The translations under genes and the position numbers were made by a program. From JBBDRJ01 sp963766295 (GTDB lineage Bacteria; Actinomycetota; JAICYB01), in assembly GCA_963766295.1 (NCBI GenBank), contig CAVXYW010000002.1:310001-374000 (forward strand): a stretch of DNA of 64,000 nt. Direction: 5' to 3'. Below, one piece after another: positions 16,252 to 25,013 of the stretch. The notes below the pieces were generated by a model. It searched no databases and had not been told where the DNA came from. It saw only the letters and a list, made by a program, of their open reading frames with translations. Positions within the stretch are counted from its first letter, which is position 1. Every line of letters begins with the position of its first letter.

Positions 16252-17423
16252 GCCTCTTCCAGTACCCGATTGATCCAGCTGTCCGGTTCGGCCAGCTCGG
16301 CCGTCGTCGGCAGGCTGTCGGGGTTGTCCCAAACCTTGTTGAGCGAGTCGATGTCCCGCATCGCCGCGACGTAGCGGCAGAAGTTCACGCCCTCCTCGTA
16401 CTGCCGGCGCTTGAGCTCGAGGCCGAGAAGTCTCTCGAAGAGCGCTTCGCCCGGGGAAGTGGATCGCTTTCGGCGCTCCATCACCTCCTTGAGCCGGGGG
16501 TGATCTGTCAGGACGCGGGCGCCGACTCCATCCATGACGAAGGTTGCGTAACCCTCGGTCAGCGTCATGAAGGCCTGGAGCCGTTGCATGGCATCGGTAG
16601 ATAGAGGGGTGCGCGCTGCTTGTATGAGCCGGTCGGGGTCTTGCAGAGCCTGAGCCAACGACTCCGGATCGAGCATCTCCAATCCCTGGAAGGCCGTCTG
16701 CATCCTGTCGGCATCGAAGTCGAGTGAATCGATCAGCGTCCGGATCTGTGATCTGAAGTAGTTCTGCACCCAAGGCTTACTGAACTGGAGATGGTGGGTT
16801 ATCTCATGCAGCGCGATCCAGTAACGGAACTGCTTGGGATCGAGTGACCAGTCGGTCTCGATCTGTGCGAGATTGCCGAGCACATAGAGCAACCGCGTCG
16901 ACGACGGTGCGGGCAGAGGCACTTCGTACTGGCCGACGACGGAACGTCCTAGATAACCGAGGACGAACCCGTTCTGAAGGCCCATGAAGACGCCGGAGAT
17001 CTGCTGCAGGACCTGCAGGCCTTGGCCGCCGATCGCGGCGAGCTCGCCTCCGCCGGACAGCTTGGCGGCCAGAGGATCCATCAAGAACCTGAAAGACTCG
17101 ATGTTCGCCTCGACCCATTCCGCACGCGTGACGACCTGAACCGGCGCGACGCTCGTCTCGCTCAGTCCGGAAAATTCCTCGGCCTCAACAGTGGCGGCGC
17201 GTGTCATCGCTTCGAGCTCCTGCTGCGCGCCTTCGCGATCGGGCACTTCGGGCTCGTCGTAGGACGCGAGAGCAACACCGACTTGCCGGGCCAATTCCCA
17301 ATTGACGGGATCGGTCGAGGACAGGAGCTTGTACAGCTCGTGCAGGACGGGAACCTGCTCCCACCAGCCGTCCGGCGGCTTCGGGATCTCGACGTTGCCT
17401 GGGTCTTCCGGGAGATCGGTCAC
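16248..17423 (-). CDS. Zinc-dependent metalloprotease, DUF2342 (zincin_2) family
   Basis: A 391-residue member of the actinobacterial zincin family often labelled 'F420 biosynthesis-associated'; a direct role in F420 synthesis has not, to my knowledge, been shown. Seen: the zinc motif ALHEITHHLQF (HEXXH with flanking hydrophobics), a helical N-terminal half including NGFVLGYLGRSVVGQYEVPLP, and a downstream EGYATFVMDGVG that probably gives the third zinc ligand Glu. No signal peptide, so cytoplasmic. The start at 17423 lies 24 bases from the divergent SDR gene. Confidence 0.85.
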   Translation of the reverse strand: MTDLPEDPGNVEIPKPPDGWWEQVPVLHELYKLLSSTDPVNWELARQVGVALASYDEPEVPDREGAQQELEAMTRAATVEAEEFSGLSETSVAPVQVVTRAEWVEANIESFRFLMDPLAAKLSGGGELAAIGGQGLQVLQQISGVFMGLQNGFVLGYLGRSVVGQYEVPLPAPSSTRLLYVLGNLAQIETDWSLDPKQFRYWIALHEITHHLQFSKPWVQNYFRSQIRTLIDSLDFDADRMQTAFQGLEMLDPESLAQALQDPDRLIQAARTPLSTDAMQRLQAFMTLTEGYATFVMDGVGARVLTDHPRLKEVMERRKRSTSPGEALFERLLGLELKRRQYEEGVNFCRYVAAMRDIDSLNKVWDNPDSLPTTAELAEPDSWINRVLEEA

Positions 17424-17446
17424 TTACCGCTAGTGTAGGTTCCTTC

Positions 17447-18535
17447 ATGCGCACCATCGCCGTGACCGGGGCGTCGAGTTACGCCGGACGCGTTTTCATC
17501 AAGGCGATCGAATCGCACCCGACGGTGTCGAGGGTCATCGGCATTGACACAACACAGCCAACCTTCGCAACGCGGCAGCTCGAGTTCTACGAGATGGACG
17601 TCCGCTCTTCGCAACTCGCCGGTGCACTGCAGGGGTGCCAAGCGCTGGTGCACTTGGGCTTCGCCGAGAACGTCCGTGATCCCGAGGAGATGCGCGATAT
17701 AAACGTCGGCGGCACCCGGATGGTGCTGGAGTCGGCACTTGCCGCTGGTGTGCGCCGGATAGTGCACGGATCAAGCGCGACCGTCTACGGGGCACATCCC
17801 GACAACGACTTCCCGCTAACTGAGGAGTCGCTCGCGCGTCCGTTGCGGGACTTCCCGACATCGGGCCAGCGTGCCGAGGCCGAGGGGATCGTTCGGGCGT
17901 TCTCGCTATCTCACCCAGACGTTCAGGTGGTGATCCTCAGACCGAGCTTGACCATGGGGCCGAGCGTCGAGGGGTTCGTCGCCCGGATAATCGAGTCGCC
18001 TTACATGCTTGGTGTCAGCGGCTATGACCCTCCGTTCCAGGTCGTGCACGAATCGGACGTAGCGCGTGCTTTCGTCCACGCCCTTGAAGCAGATCTGGTG
18101 GGTGTCTACAACGTCTGTCCCGACGACTGGATGGATCTCAGCTCAGCAGCTCGAGCCATCGGCCGCCGAATGGTCACGACCGACCACGCCGCGACGGCCA
18201 GGCAGGCGGAGCGCATGTGGCGTCTGCACCTGAGCGAGCTGGCCTCTGGTCACCTGCCGTTCGTCATGTACCCGTGGGTGGCATCGAACACGAAGCTCAA
18301 GTCGACCGGTTTCGAATTCGAGCATTCGACCCTCGACACGCTGCGCGCGGGGGCCGACGCCCGTAAAGGATGGGTGTCGGTAGGCCCTACGAGATTCCGT
18401 CCGCGACGCATCGCACTTATCGCCGGAACCGTAGGTGCGGTGCTACTCGGTTCGGCCGCGCGGGGGAGAGCTCGTCGCGCTAAACGGGAGACGGATCCAG
18501 GTTCTTCTCGACCCAAGCCTCGTACTCGCCGGTGA
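17447..18535 (+). CDS. NAD-dependent epimerase/dehydratase family protein (atypical extended SDR)
   Basis: A 362-residue extended SDR. Seen: a Rossmann loop variant TGASSYAGR (usual TGxxGxxG), ALVHLGFAE, VHGSSATVYG. The catalytic YxxxK is absent: the place reads DFPTSGQRAEAE, with Ser/Gly and Arg. The protein may therefore be a binding or regulatory SDR rather than an oxidoreductase. The C-terminus adds a hydrophobic stretch (about 323-338, ALIAGTVGAVLLGSAA) and a basic tail, suggesting membrane attachment. Its 3' end overlaps the convergent siroheme-decarboxylase-like gene by 56 bases. Confidence 0.75.
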   Translation: MRTIAVTGASSYAGRVFIKAIESHPTVSRVIGIDTTQPTFATRQLEFYEMDVRSSQLAGALQGCQALVHLGFAENVRDPEEMRDINVGGTRMVLESALAAGVRRIVHGSSATVYGAHPDNDFPLTEESLARPLRDFPTSGQRAEAEGIVRAFSLSHPDVQVVILRPSLTMGPSVEGFVARIIESPYMLGVSGYDPPFQVVHESDVARAFVHALEADLVGVYNVCPDDWMDLSSAARAIGRRMVTTDHAATARQAERMWRLHLSELASGHLPFVMYPWVASNTKLKSTGFEFEHSTLDTLRAGADARKGWVSVGPTRFRPRRIALIAGTVGAVLLGSAARGRARRAKRETDPGSSRPKPRTRR

Positions 18536-19508
18536 AGTAAGGGACGCGAGTCTTCTTGAACTCGCGCGTCGAGAACAGGATGTCGTATTCGTCCAACCCG
18601 GTTTCGGATGAGATGCCCTCGATAACTTCGCGAACCATTTCTTCGGTTCGCGCATGCACCATCGAGAACACGCGATAAGGCCAGTCCTCGTAAACGGGTC
18701 GTTGGTAGCAGTGCGTTACCTGAGGGAACGATGCGATCCGGTAACCGAGTTCTTCTGCCTTCTCTTCGGGCATCTTCCAAACGCCCATACCGTTTGAGAG
18801 AAAACCGGCGCGACGATGCGCGAGGATCCCGGCGCAACGTCGCATGCGTCCGTCGGCGACGAACTTGTGTCCGAAGCGCAGTAGCTCTTCCTCCGACATC
18901 CCCACCGTGGACGCTTCTTCGGCGAACGGTTGCGGAACCAAGGGCATGTCGACCTGAAGCGCTCGTATCGCTTGGATGTCTTCGTCGGTCAATGGTGGGA
19001 TCTCGACCTTGGGGGGAGCCGGCCCATCAGAGTTGGAAACGCCGGTTTCCATGTCGAGGCGAACTTCGATCTTGAACATCTTGAGTGTCGGCAGGATCCG
19101 AGTGGCTTCTGCTCCGGTCAGCACGTGCAAACGATCGATGTGCTCGTCGAGCTCCATCCCCGGCGGGACGGCCAGTGTGAACCACAGATTGAATTCATGA
19201 TCGCGTTCGTAGTTGTGTGAAACCCCTGGATGCGTGTTGACGATCTCCGCACCCTCGTCGATCCGAGACTTCGGGATGCGCATCGCGACCAGCGTCGACG
19301 TGTATCCGAGTTTCCTCGTATCGAAGATCGCGGATATCTGACGTATGACCCCTCGGTCGTCCCGCCAGTGCTTCAGTCGCTGGATGACGTCTTCTTCAGT
19401 GGTGCCAATCTCGGCCGCGACCTGCGCAAACGGACGCGGAATCATCGGAACTTCCTTCTGGACGGCATTCAGCAAGAGCTTGTCGAGGCCTGAAGGTGTG
19501 TCAGTCAC
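18480..19508 (-). CDS. Siroheme decarboxylase-like protein, fused AhbA/AhbB (NirDL type, Lrp/AsnC fold)
   Basis: A 342-residue tandem of two Lrp/AsnC-like modules. Each half has a winged-helix segment followed by an alpha/beta domain: first half FAQVAAEIGTTEEDVIQRL..GVIRQISAIFD with the His of THPGVSHNYERDHEFNLWFT; second half FAEEASTVGMSEEELL..GRMRRCAGILAHRRAGF with FPQVTHCYQRPVYEDWPY. This arrangement is the siroheme decarboxylase family, which removes two acetate side chains from siroheme on the way to heme (or heme d1), not a DNA-binding regulator. Often annotated simply as AsnC family. HemQ of another heme route is encoded 13 kb away. Confidence 0.8.
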   Translation of the reverse strand: MTDTPSGLDKLLLNAVQKEVPMIPRPFAQVAAEIGTTEEDVIQRLKHWRDDRGVIRQISAIFDTRKLGYTSTLVAMRIPKSRIDEGAEIVNTHPGVSHNYERDHEFNLWFTLAVPPGMELDEHIDRLHVLTGAEATRILPTLKMFKIEVRLDMETGVSNSDGPAPPKVEIPPLTDEDIQAIRALQVDMPLVPQPFAEEASTVGMSEEELLRFGHKFVADGRMRRCAGILAHRRAGFLSNGMGVWKMPEEKAEELGYRIASFPQVTHCYQRPVYEDWPYRVFSMVHARTEEMVREVIEGISSETGLDEYDILFSTREFKKTRVPYFTGEYEAWVEKNLDPSPV

Positions 19509-19575
19509 GTGAAGATTGTACCGATGTCTGCGATCGGCAATTGAGACTGCCCTGCGACATCGTTAGCATGCCGGA

Positions 19576-19842
19576 GTGAGTTCCTTCGCCGGATTGCTGT
19601 TCCTCGTCGGCGGTATCGGTCTGTTCGTCGCAGCCGTGCTGTTCTTCCTTGCCTGGGAACGCTCCGGCCGTTCCGCGAAGGGTTCAGTCGAGCGCTTCGA
19701 TAAAGCTCGCCAGTCGCTGACGAAGATCCATCGCACGCAGACGACGTTGCGCGATGCAGCGCGCGCGCGTGCGAGAGCGATGCATCCATCGGGACGACGC
19801 GCCCGCGCGAGTCGCGCGCACCAACGCCGTCGCGGCGCCTAA
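19576..19842 (+). CDS. Small single-pass membrane protein, basic C-terminus
   Basis: An 88-residue protein with one hydrophobic helix (about 4-26, FAGLLFLVGGIGLFVAAVLFFLAW) followed by a strongly basic cytoplasmic tail (13 Arg/Lys in the last 35 residues). GTG start at 19576, in the gap between divergent and convergent neighbours. I recognise no family. It could be a real membrane-anchored nucleic-acid or phospholipid-binding peptide, and coding potential looks reasonable for its size. Confidence 0.5.
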   Translation: MSSFAGLLFLVGGIGLFVAAVLFFLAWERSGRSAKGSVERFDKARQSLTKIHRTQTTLRDAARARARAMHPSGRRARASRAHQRRRGA

Positions 19843-19848
19843 GACTTT

Positions 19849-21345
19849 TTAGAGTTTTAGGTCCATAGGGCCGGTGTAATCCGCAGTCGGTCGGATCAAC
19901 CGGTTGTCGCGGACCTGCTCCATGATGTGCGCGGTCCAGCCGATGGTTCGCGAAACGCAGAACGTCGGCGTGAACAAAGGACGCGGGATTCCTGCGTGCT
20001 CCATCACCACGGCCGACCAGAACTCAACGTTCGTGTAGAGCGCGCGTCCAGGTTTGGAAGCGCGAAGTTCTTCGAGCGTTGTTGCTTCAACTGCTTTAGC
20101 CAATGTGACGCGTTCGCTGCGCAGATCGACTGCGGTGTCACGGAAGCAAGCAGCGCGCGGGTCTTCGGCTTTGTAAACGCGGTGACCGAAGCCCATGATC
20201 CGGCGACCGCTCGTGATCGAATCCTTGATCCACTTTTCCGCATTGTCCGGTTCGTCGATCTCGTCGAGCATGTCCGCAACGAGCGACGGAGCACCGCCGT
20301 GCAATGGTCCGGACAAAGCGCCGGCGCCACCTGTAACGGCCGAGCCGACGTCGGCACCGGTTGAAGCGATGACTCGCGAGGTGAATGTAGACGCGTTCAT
20401 ACCGTGCTCGGCCAAGAGGATGAGATAACGATCCGCGGCAAGAACTTGATCGTCGGTGGGTTTCTCGCCGTTCATCATCCATAGATAGTTCGAAGCCTCG
20501 TCGAGGTTCGGATCAGGTTCGATCGGCTCGTTGCCTTGCGAGAGTCTCCAGAGTGCGGCGACGAGGGTGGGCATGATCGCGCCAAGCTTCAGAGCTTCTT
20601 CGTGCACTTCGTCGGCGTCGCGATCGAGCCACGACTGAAGGCCGAGCGCGGATCCCGCGGCCGCGATCGCGGCCTGGATAGTGCTCATGAACGTTCCATG
20701 GGACTGAGCCAAGTCGCGCAGGGTCTGCGTATCGACGGGCGATGAGCGCAAGCCGGCGATCTTTCGTGCGAAGGAGTCGTCCTTCGGGAAGTCGCCGAAG
20801 TGAAGTAGATGCCAGACGTCAATGAACCCTTTGTTGAGCGCGAGATCGACGGCGTTGTACCCGCGGTAGATGAGCCGTCCTGCCTGTCCGTCGATGTAGG
20901 ACAGCTCGGTTTCGGCGACCGTGATGTTTTCCAGGCCCTTGCCCGTGCCGGGAGCCCAGGGGTCGACGTGGCGGATCCTGGCGGCCTCGATCAGCTGACG
21001 GAAGGAGACGACCCCTACGAGCTTGGAGCCGTCCATCACCGGGATGTGCCGGAAATGGCGCTCGATCATCTGGTCGAGCGCGTGTGTGACGTCGTCGGAG
21101 ATGCTCATTGTCACCGGCGACGACGTCATCCACTGGTCGACCTTGGTTTCCGTCGGGTGAGCGCCGTCGGCCGTGGCCTTGACGATGTCACGCTCGGTGA
21201 TGATGCCTACTACTTCCTCGCCGTCGGTTATGACGAGGGAACCCACTCCGCGTTCGCGCATCGCGGCGGCGCCGTCGGCCAAAGACGTGCCGGGCGGTGC
21301 CGTGAGAGCGTCTGGTGTCATGATCTCGCCCAGTTCAAGCGGCAC
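19849..21345 (-). CDS. Citrate synthase with N-terminal CBS-domain pair
   Basis: A 498-residue fusion. Residues 1-130 hold two CBS motifs (VGIITERDIVKA; HIPVMDGSKLVGVVSFRQL), which in other proteins bind adenine nucleotides. Residues about 140-498 are a type II citrate synthase: EHGMNASTFTSRV, GPLHGGAPS, GFGHRVYKAEDPRA, PTFCVSRTIGWTAH. The active-site His residues are present. The usual catalytic Asp of the NVDFYSG motif is Glu here (NVEFWSA), a change I recall in some actinobacterial 'citrate synthase 2' proteins. The product could be citrate or 2-methylcitrate. The fusion suggests control by adenylate charge. It lies 17 bases after the aldo/keto reductase start side on the same strand. Confidence 0.85.
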   Translation of the reverse strand: MPLELGEIMTPDALTAPPGTSLADGAAAMRERGVGSLVITDGEEVVGIITERDIVKATADGAHPTETKVDQWMTSSPVTMSISDDVTHALDQMIERHFRHIPVMDGSKLVGVVSFRQLIEAARIRHVDPWAPGTGKGLENITVAETELSYIDGQAGRLIYRGYNAVDLALNKGFIDVWHLLHFGDFPKDDSFARKIAGLRSSPVDTQTLRDLAQSHGTFMSTIQAAIAAAGSALGLQSWLDRDADEVHEEALKLGAIMPTLVAALWRLSQGNEPIEPDPNLDEASNYLWMMNGEKPTDDQVLAADRYLILLAEHGMNASTFTSRVIASTGADVGSAVTGGAGALSGPLHGGAPSLVADMLDEIDEPDNAEKWIKDSITSGRRIMGFGHRVYKAEDPRAACFRDTAVDLRSERVTLAKAVEATTLEELRASKPGRALYTNVEFWSAVVMEHAGIPRPLFTPTFCVSRTIGWTAHIMEQVRDNRLIRPTADYTGPMDLKL

Positions 21346-21362
21346 CGTGATCCCTCCTCTTT

Positions 21363-22367
21363 CTAAGTTGAAGTCCGCAACTCGATCTTTTCGTCGGACG
21401 ATGCCGGCGGCAGATCGAAGTCCCGAGCGTACAACTCCTGCACCTTTGCAAACTCTTCATCGGTCAGCGGCTTGGCTGCCGCTGCCGCGAACTCGTCTAT
21501 CTGGTCGATCGTCGTCATCGTCGGCAACACCGTGGTGATGCCTGGATTCGCAAGCAGCCATGCAATGGCCGCCTGAGCGATCGTTCTGTCGGCCAGTAGG
21601 AAGTCGAGCCTCTCGACTTTCTGGAGCGCGCGCAGGAGCCATTCACGCTTTCGGAAGGAGCGGTGATCCGTAGCCGGGAAGACGGTATCCGTGGTGAATG
21701 TCCCGCTCAATGCATCCGACGCGTGCGGGACTCGGGCGATGATGCTCTTTGCGCCTGCTTCGGCGAGAAAGGAATTTCCCGGCTCCTGCTCGAGCATGTT
21801 GAACACGGTCTGTACCACATCGCCGTTTCTCTTCTGCAAGGCCAGAACGCCTTCGGCTGCCCAGCCGATCGCCGGGCCGAGCGCGACGCCGTAGCTGCGG
21901 ATCTTCCCATCGCTCCTGAGCCGCTCGAGTGTTTCGAAGATCGCGTCGTCGCGGATCTGAGGCATCCGCGGGTTGTGCAGTTCGTAGAGATCGATGGTTT
22001 CGATCCCCAAACGCGAAAGAGAAGCCTCGCAACGTTCGACGATGAAGTCGGGCTCCCAGCGTTGCGGGCGTTCCGAGTGGTTCCCCTGATCGTGCGGGAC
22101 CGTTATGTCGTAGCCGAACTTCGTTCCGACGGTGACCACTTCGCGATGGGCGGCCAGGGCTCGACCCAGGCGTTCCTCGCCGAGTCCGGCGCCGTACGTA
22201 TCGGCGGTGTCGAAGAACGTGATCCCTTGATCGATCGCGTGGGCCACGAGCTTGTCGGCTTCTGCGTCGTCGACTTCACCCCACCAGTCCAGGCCCAGGG
22301 TCCATGCGCCGAATCCGACCTCTGAGGCCTCCACGCCGGAGGCGCCGAACGAACGCTTTGGGATCAC
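21363..22367 (-). CDS. Aldo/keto reductase
   Basis: A 334-residue (alpha/beta)8 NADPH-dependent reductase. The catalytic tetrad is complete: Asp and Tyr in DTADTYGAG, Lys in GTKFGY, His in YELHNP. The C-terminal part (AIAWLLANPGITTVLPTM) is the usual cofactor-binding end. Substrate unknown; the family reduces aldehydes and ketones of sugars and xenobiotics. Transcribed just upstream of the CBS-citrate synthase gene (17 bases), so the two probably share a transcript. Confidence 0.88.
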   Translation of the reverse strand: MIPKRSFGASGVEASEVGFGAWTLGLDWWGEVDDAEADKLVAHAIDQGITFFDTADTYGAGLGEERLGRALAAHREVVTVGTKFGYDITVPHDQGNHSERPQRWEPDFIVERCEASLSRLGIETIDLYELHNPRMPQIRDDAIFETLERLRSDGKIRSYGVALGPAIGWAAEGVLALQKRNGDVVQTVFNMLEQEPGNSFLAEAGAKSIIARVPHASDALSGTFTTDTVFPATDHRSFRKREWLLRALQKVERLDFLLADRTIAQAAIAWLLANPGITTVLPTMTTIDQIDEFAAAAAKPLTDEEFAKVQELYARDFDLPPASSDEKIELRTST

Positions 22368-22429
22368 GTCGCGATTCTATCGGCCATCGCTGAGGCGCTG
22401 TTAGCCGAAGCAAGGATGGTCTACGTAAC

Positions 22430-23746
22430 TTGCGCGCAACTTTTGGGACCCGCGTTGCGTTCTACTCTTCGAAGACCTTGCGATCCCGACGCCTGACCGT
22501 CCGTACGGTTCTCGTCCTTTTCGCCGCGATCTCCATGGCGGCCATCTCCGCATTGCCCGCACGGGCGTCCAACGACACGCACTGGGCCAAGCTCTGGAAC
22601 ATCGAAAAGGTTGGAGCCGAATCCGGCTGGGCGGTGAGCAAGGGCCGCGGGATGACCATCGCCGTAATCGATACCGGTGTCGATCTGAAGCACGAAGACC
22701 TCAAGGACAACCTCGTCGCCGGTTACGACTTCATCGACGACGACTCCGTCCCCATGGACGACCACGGACACGGAACTCACGTCGCCGGCATCGCCGCAGC
22801 CCGAGTTGACAACGGACTGGGTGTGGCCGGTATCGCGCCGGAAGCGAAGATCATGCCCGTGCGTGTACTAGCCGCAGATGGGTACGCCGAAGGCAGTTCG
22901 GTCGAGGAAGGCATCAGATGGGCTGCCGATCATGGCGCCGATGTGATCAACCTGTCGCTCGGCGCCGACGTTCTTGTGGAGAACATTTTCGGCCGCGCGT
23001 TGACCGATGCCGTCAACTACGCGTGGGCGAAGGGGGCGATTCCGGTTGTGGTGACGGGGAACGACGGTTTCTTCCGCACGGAGTTCGACGACGCGAACGC
23101 GATGGTCGTTACGGCGACAACACGAGACGACACGCTCGCCGGATATGCGACCGGCGCAGGGTTTGCGAAATGGGGGATCGCGGCGCCCGGGGGTTCGACG
23201 AGCGGAGGCGTCGAGGAGAGGGTGTACTCGTCGTACTGGTCGCGAGAAGGAAAGGCGCATTACGCATACGGAGCGGGAACCTCGATGGCGGCACCTCACG
23301 TCTCCGGCGCGGCTGCGATCTTGCGCAGCCGCGGCTTCAGTCCCACGGAAACGGTCGGCCGCCTTCTTGCAACGGCAAAAGACCTCGGCGGACGAGGCCC
23401 AGACGGGTCTTATGGAAAAGGCCGGCTCGACATCGCGGCCGCCGTTGCCGGATTGAAGCCGCCCTCCACCAGCAAGCCGGCGACTTCGTCGCTCACCAGC
23501 CCGTCGTCGCCGCCTGTTGCGCCCGCCGGCAATCCCAACCGGACGGCCGAGACCCCGCGAGCTACGAATAGCGAAGCGACGCCGACGGCTAAGCCCGAGG
23601 AGTCGGGCGAACCGGAACTGCGGCGCGCTCAGAGTGCCGATGAATCGAAATCCGGAGGGCACGGCGTCGTCGTGTACCTGGCTATAGGCGCAGCCGTCCT
23701 TGCTTCCGCAGTTTCGATCGGCTTTCTGAGGCTGCGGCGAAGCTGA
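22430..23746 (+). CDS. Exported, membrane-anchored subtilisin-like serine protease (S8)
   Basis: 438 residues from TTG 22430. A later TTG at about 22475 would trim a basic lead. Signal sequence at about 23-46 (TVRTVLVLFAAISMAAISALPARA). Catalytic triad: Asp81 (AVIDTGVD), His114 (HGHGTHVAG), Ser285 (GTSMAAPHVSG); the oxyanion Asn is in VVTGNDG. A Pro/Ser/Thr-rich linker (about 345-405) leads to one C-terminal helix (VVVYLAIGAAVLASAVSIGFL) and a basic stop-transfer, the layout of mycosin-like proteases. No type VII secretion genes are nearby, so a mycosin role is not supported. Confidence 0.88.
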   Translation: MRATFGTRVAFYSSKTLRSRRLTVRTVLVLFAAISMAAISALPARASNDTHWAKLWNIEKVGAESGWAVSKGRGMTIAVIDTGVDLKHEDLKDNLVAGYDFIDDDSVPMDDHGHGTHVAGIAAARVDNGLGVAGIAPEAKIMPVRVLAADGYAEGSSVEEGIRWAADHGADVINLSLGADVLVENIFGRALTDAVNYAWAKGAIPVVVTGNDGFFRTEFDDANAMVVTATTRDDTLAGYATGAGFAKWGIAAPGGSTSGGVEERVYSSYWSREGKAHYAYGAGTSMAAPHVSGAAAILRSRGFSPTETVGRLLATAKDLGGRGPDGSYGKGRLDIAAAVAGLKPPSTSKPATSSLTSPSSPPVAPAGNPNRTAETPRATNSEATPTAKPEESGEPELRRAQSADESKSGGHGVVVYLAIGAAVLASAVSIGFLRLRRS

Positions 23747-23750
23747 AGGC

Positions 23751-23984
23751 TCAGCCGCGCGCCAGGAAGAGCCCGAGCAGCCAGGCCGACAGCGCGACGG
23801 CGATCGCCCAAGCCAGACCAACGGAGACGACGAGCGCGATCACGCGAGCCAGAGGACCCGGTCCAGAGGGCGGCCGCTGGGGTGGCAGAGGCGCGGCAAC
23901 CGGCGGCGCGTCGACCTGAGGGTTTGGCGATGGCGAGCCACCCGAGGTGTCGTCGTGCATGCTAGACGAAGAGAAATCGACCAC
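23751..23984 (-). CDS. Small Pro-rich single-pass membrane protein
   Basis: 77 residues: a Ser/Pro-rich N-terminal half and one C-terminal helix (about 47-74, ARVIALVVSVGLAWAIAVALSAWLLGLFL). The start GTG at 23984 is immediately back-to-back with the GTG of the divergent PDZ-protease gene. No family recognised. It converges on the subtilase gene, with 4 bases between stop codons. Confidence 0.45.
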   Translation of the reverse strand: MVDFSSSSMHDDTSGGSPSPNPQVDAPPVAAPLPPQRPPSGPGPLARVIALVVSVGLAWAIAVALSAWLLGLFLARG

Positions 23985-25013
23985 GTGGCCAGGCTACCTC
24001 CGTCCAACAAGTCATACCCGAGCGGTTTCGCGGCGATCCTTGCTGCGGTGATCGCCGTATTCGCGGTCCTAAATCTGGAAGTCCCGTACTTCTCGTTGAC
24101 TGCGGGCCCGGCCGAGGACGTTTTCCGGCTCATCGAGATCGAGGGCGCCCCCACGACGAAGGTCAACGGACGGCTGCTCCTGACGACCGTCTCGCTGCGA
24201 GAGACGACGGCCGCCGAAGTGATCAGGAGCTGGTTCGACTCCGATTACGAGATCGTTTCTAGATCGGCGATCGTGCCGGCAGGGGAAACTGATCGGGAGG
24301 CGCAGCGTCGAACGGTTGAGCAGATGGACGAATCGCAGCTGCTCGCGTCGGCCGCGGCCCTGAAGTTACTTGGCTACGAAGTGCCCGTAACGCGATCGGG
24401 TGTGCGAATCCGAGATCTCGTGCCCGACGCGCCCGCGGCCGCGCTCCTCAAGCGCGGCGATGTGATCGTGTCCGCGGATGGGCGTTCGGTGACGCGACTG
24501 GAAGAGTTCGTGGCCGAGGTCGGCCGCCACAAGGTCGGTGACGATGTGCAGATCGTTGTCAGACGAGGGGACGAAAACGTAACGGTGACAACGAAGACGA
24601 TCGGCCGTCCCGAGAATCCGTCTGATCCAATCATCGGAGTGAGCATCGAAGACGTTTCTCGTCCCGATCTGCCCTTGGCCATCCAGATCGATTCGCTCGG
24701 CATCGGTGGACCATCGGCGGGACTTACATATGCGCTGGGTGTCGTCGACATCCTGGATCCCAGGGACTTGGCGAGAGGAAGGGACATCGCCGGCACAGGT
24801 GAGATCTCGATCGACGGTGAAGTGTTCCCCGTCGGCGGTATCCGCCAGAAGATCAACGGCGCGCGCAAGGCCGAAGCAGACATCTTCATGGTGCCGGCCA
24901 GTGAGCTGCGCCAAGCGTGTTCGTCGGCTGGAGAGATGAAGGTGATCTCAGTCGAGCGGTTGGATCAGGCCGTGGCGAAACTCGCTGCATCCGACCTGCG
25001 ATCGGAGTGCTGA
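23985..25013 (+). CDS. PDZ domain and Lon-type serine protease (YlbL family)
   Basis: A 342-residue membrane-anchored S16 protease. Order: N-terminal helix (about 14-33, GFAAILAAVIAVFAVLNLEV), PDZ domain (about 120-195, VRIRDLVPDAPAAALLKRGDVIVSADG), Lon proteolytic domain (about 215-335). The Ser-Lys dyad is in GIGGPSAGLTYALG and VGGIRQKINGA. Bacillus YlbL-type proteases act outside the membrane and clear regulatory proteins such as cell-division inhibitors. GTG start at 23985. Its stop overlaps the histidine kinase start (TGATG), so the two are coupled and the protease may act on the sensor or its signal; that is inference. Confidence 0.88.
   Translation: MARLPPSNKSYPSGFAAILAAVIAVFAVLNLEVPYFSLTAGPAEDVFRLIEIEGAPTTKVNGRLLLTTVSLRETTAAEVIRSWFDSDYEIVSRSAIVPAGETDREAQRRTVEQMDESQLLASAAALKLLGYEVPVTRSGVRIRDLVPDAPAAALLKRGDVIVSADGRSVTRLEEFVAEVGRHKVGDDVQIVVRRGDENVTVTTKTIGRPENPSDPIIGVSIEDVSRPDLPLAIQIDSLGIGGPSAGLTYALGVVDILDPRDLARGRDIAGTGEISIDGEVFPVGGIRQKINGARKAEADIFMVPASELRQACSSAGEMKVISVERLDQAVAKLAASDLRSEC

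Noticed and set aside
22430..23746. Subtilase as a mycosin of a type VII secretion system
   Set aside because: No EccC, EccD or WXG100 genes are near, and similarity is only to the general S8 layout with a C-terminal helix.
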